Shown here one piece after another: positions 28,482-28,867 of a stretch of DNA of 28,867 bases. Each line of letters starts with the position of its first letter. The stretch's first letter is position 1. The notes beneath the pieces were generated by a model. It saw only the letters and a program-made list of their open reading frames with translations. It was not told where the DNA came from and searched no databases. The position numbers and the translations under genes were made by a program. The DNA is from a virus, in IMG/VR virus record IMGVR_UViG_3300011115_000756, positions 1 through 28,867 of that record. One strand, written 5' to 3'.

Positions 28482-28712
28482 ATGAGTAAAGAATTTTTTG
28501 AGACAATGACAAATCCATACGTCAAAAAGCCAAAGCAATATCAAATCGGTATCGATACCTTTGAGCGAGCTGAGGCGAATTTAAGTAAGGAGGAAATTAT
28601 AGCGATTTGCAAATTTAATATTGATAAATATTGCTGGAGACAAAAAGACCAAGATAAAGAGGATTTTCAAAAGATAATTAAATATGCCGAGTGGGCGCTT
28701 AAAAATTTATAG
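28482..28712 (+). CDS. DUF3310-like protein, 76 aa
   Basis: A 76-residue protein with the pattern of DUF3310: KKPKQYQIGIDTFERAE (about 15-31), then a helix LSKEEIIAICKFNIDKY (about 34-50), W/R residues and a closing helix EDFQKIIKYAEWALKNL. In T7 a member of this family (gp1.7) acts on nucleotides; activity here is unproven. It follows a strong promoter and a structured leader, suggesting tightly controlled expression. A purine-rich GAGGAGGG lies 15 nt upstream of the ATG, too far for a classical ribosome site. Confidence 0.7.
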   Translation: MSKEFFETMTNPYVKKPKQYQIGIDTFERAEANLSKEEIIAICKFNIDKYCWRQKDQDKEDFQKIIKYAEWALKNL

Positions 28713-28715
28713 GTT

Positions 28716-28867
28716 ATGAAATACGAAATAGTAGAATTTAGAAATAATAAATTCGGAATAAGAAGACGAAATTTTTTAGAAAATTTATTTAATTACGGAG
28801 GTGATTTTTTAGACTTTAAAGGACATTCAATAAAATATTTTTTTTGGACTTCTAAAAGTAATTTTTT
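28716..28867 (+). CDS. Partial hypothetical protein (N-terminal part)
   Basis: An ATG 3 nt after the DUF3310-like gene opens a frame that is still open at the right edge, giving 50 visible residues starting MKYEIVEFRNNKFGIRRRNF. It is basic and aromatic (LFNYGGDFLDFKG, KYFFWTSK), probably a small alpha-beta protein. Codons are very AT-rich. I do not recognise the family, and the C-terminus is outside the window. Confidence 0.6.
   Translation, partial: MKYEIVEFRNNKFGIRRRNFLENLFNYGGDFLDFKGHSIKYFFWTSKSNF

Noticed and set aside
1-28867. Window as a complete circular or terminally redundant phage genome
   Set aside because: Genes are cut at both ends, the ends share no overlap that I can see, and no DNA polymerase is present, so it is read as a fragment.

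Overview
The window is a segment of a tailed double-stranded DNA phage of a Bacteroidota host, most likely a Flavobacteriaceae host such as Flavobacterium. Evidence: strongly AT-rich DNA, every supported gene on the + strand with 1-20 nt overlaps, Bacteroidota-type -7 boxes (TAnnTTTG) and few Shine-Dalgarno sites. The primase-helicase begins with a VirE/BT4734-like domain, and the portal, XkdF-like protease and capsid look like those of flavobacterial phages. No integrase, rRNA, tRNA or CRISPR was seen. Genes are cut at both ends and I see no terminal overlap, so this is a fragment.

Layout: 1-900, small unknown genes and a VRR-NUC nuclease. 948-3882, a sigma-like factor, small unknowns, a HAD-like protein and both terminase subunits. 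3921-10973, a tail operon: a tail-assembly chaperone pair with a probable -1 frameshift, tail completion proteins, two large tail proteins and the tape measure. 11251-13859, protease-scaffold, major capsid and a probable tail tube protein, with terminators around the tube gene. 13941-20252, portal, neck adaptor, small structural proteins, an M15-like protein that has lost its active site, a lysis set (holin candidates, GH24 endolysin, unimolecular spanin) and a metallophosphoesterase. 20465-23470, small early-type genes, a pentapeptide-repeat protein and a probable ssDNA-binding protein. 23779-28365, primase-helicase, SF2 helicase and a C5-cytosine methyltransferase. 28482-end, a DUF3310-like gene and a truncated gene.

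Regulation is the most striking aspect. A two-part element (ACAAAA, 10 nt, then WAGTTATA, always in the same register) stands before four transcription units: 948, 3921, 11251 and 13941. In three it lies exactly 13 nt before the ATG. It is a good candidate for a phage middle/late promoter, perhaps read by the sigma-like protein at 1178. Other units (20465, 23779, 28482) have host-type TAnnTTTG promoters. Two of these give leaders with strong, pseudoknot-capable folds, one ending in a terminator-like hairpin just before the primase-helicase gene. Two further non-coding regions, 20307-20365 and 23517-23640, hold phased iterons and nested inverted repeats around an all-AT core; they are candidates for an operator array and a replication origin.

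All functional calls come from motif recognition by eye. No database search was run.
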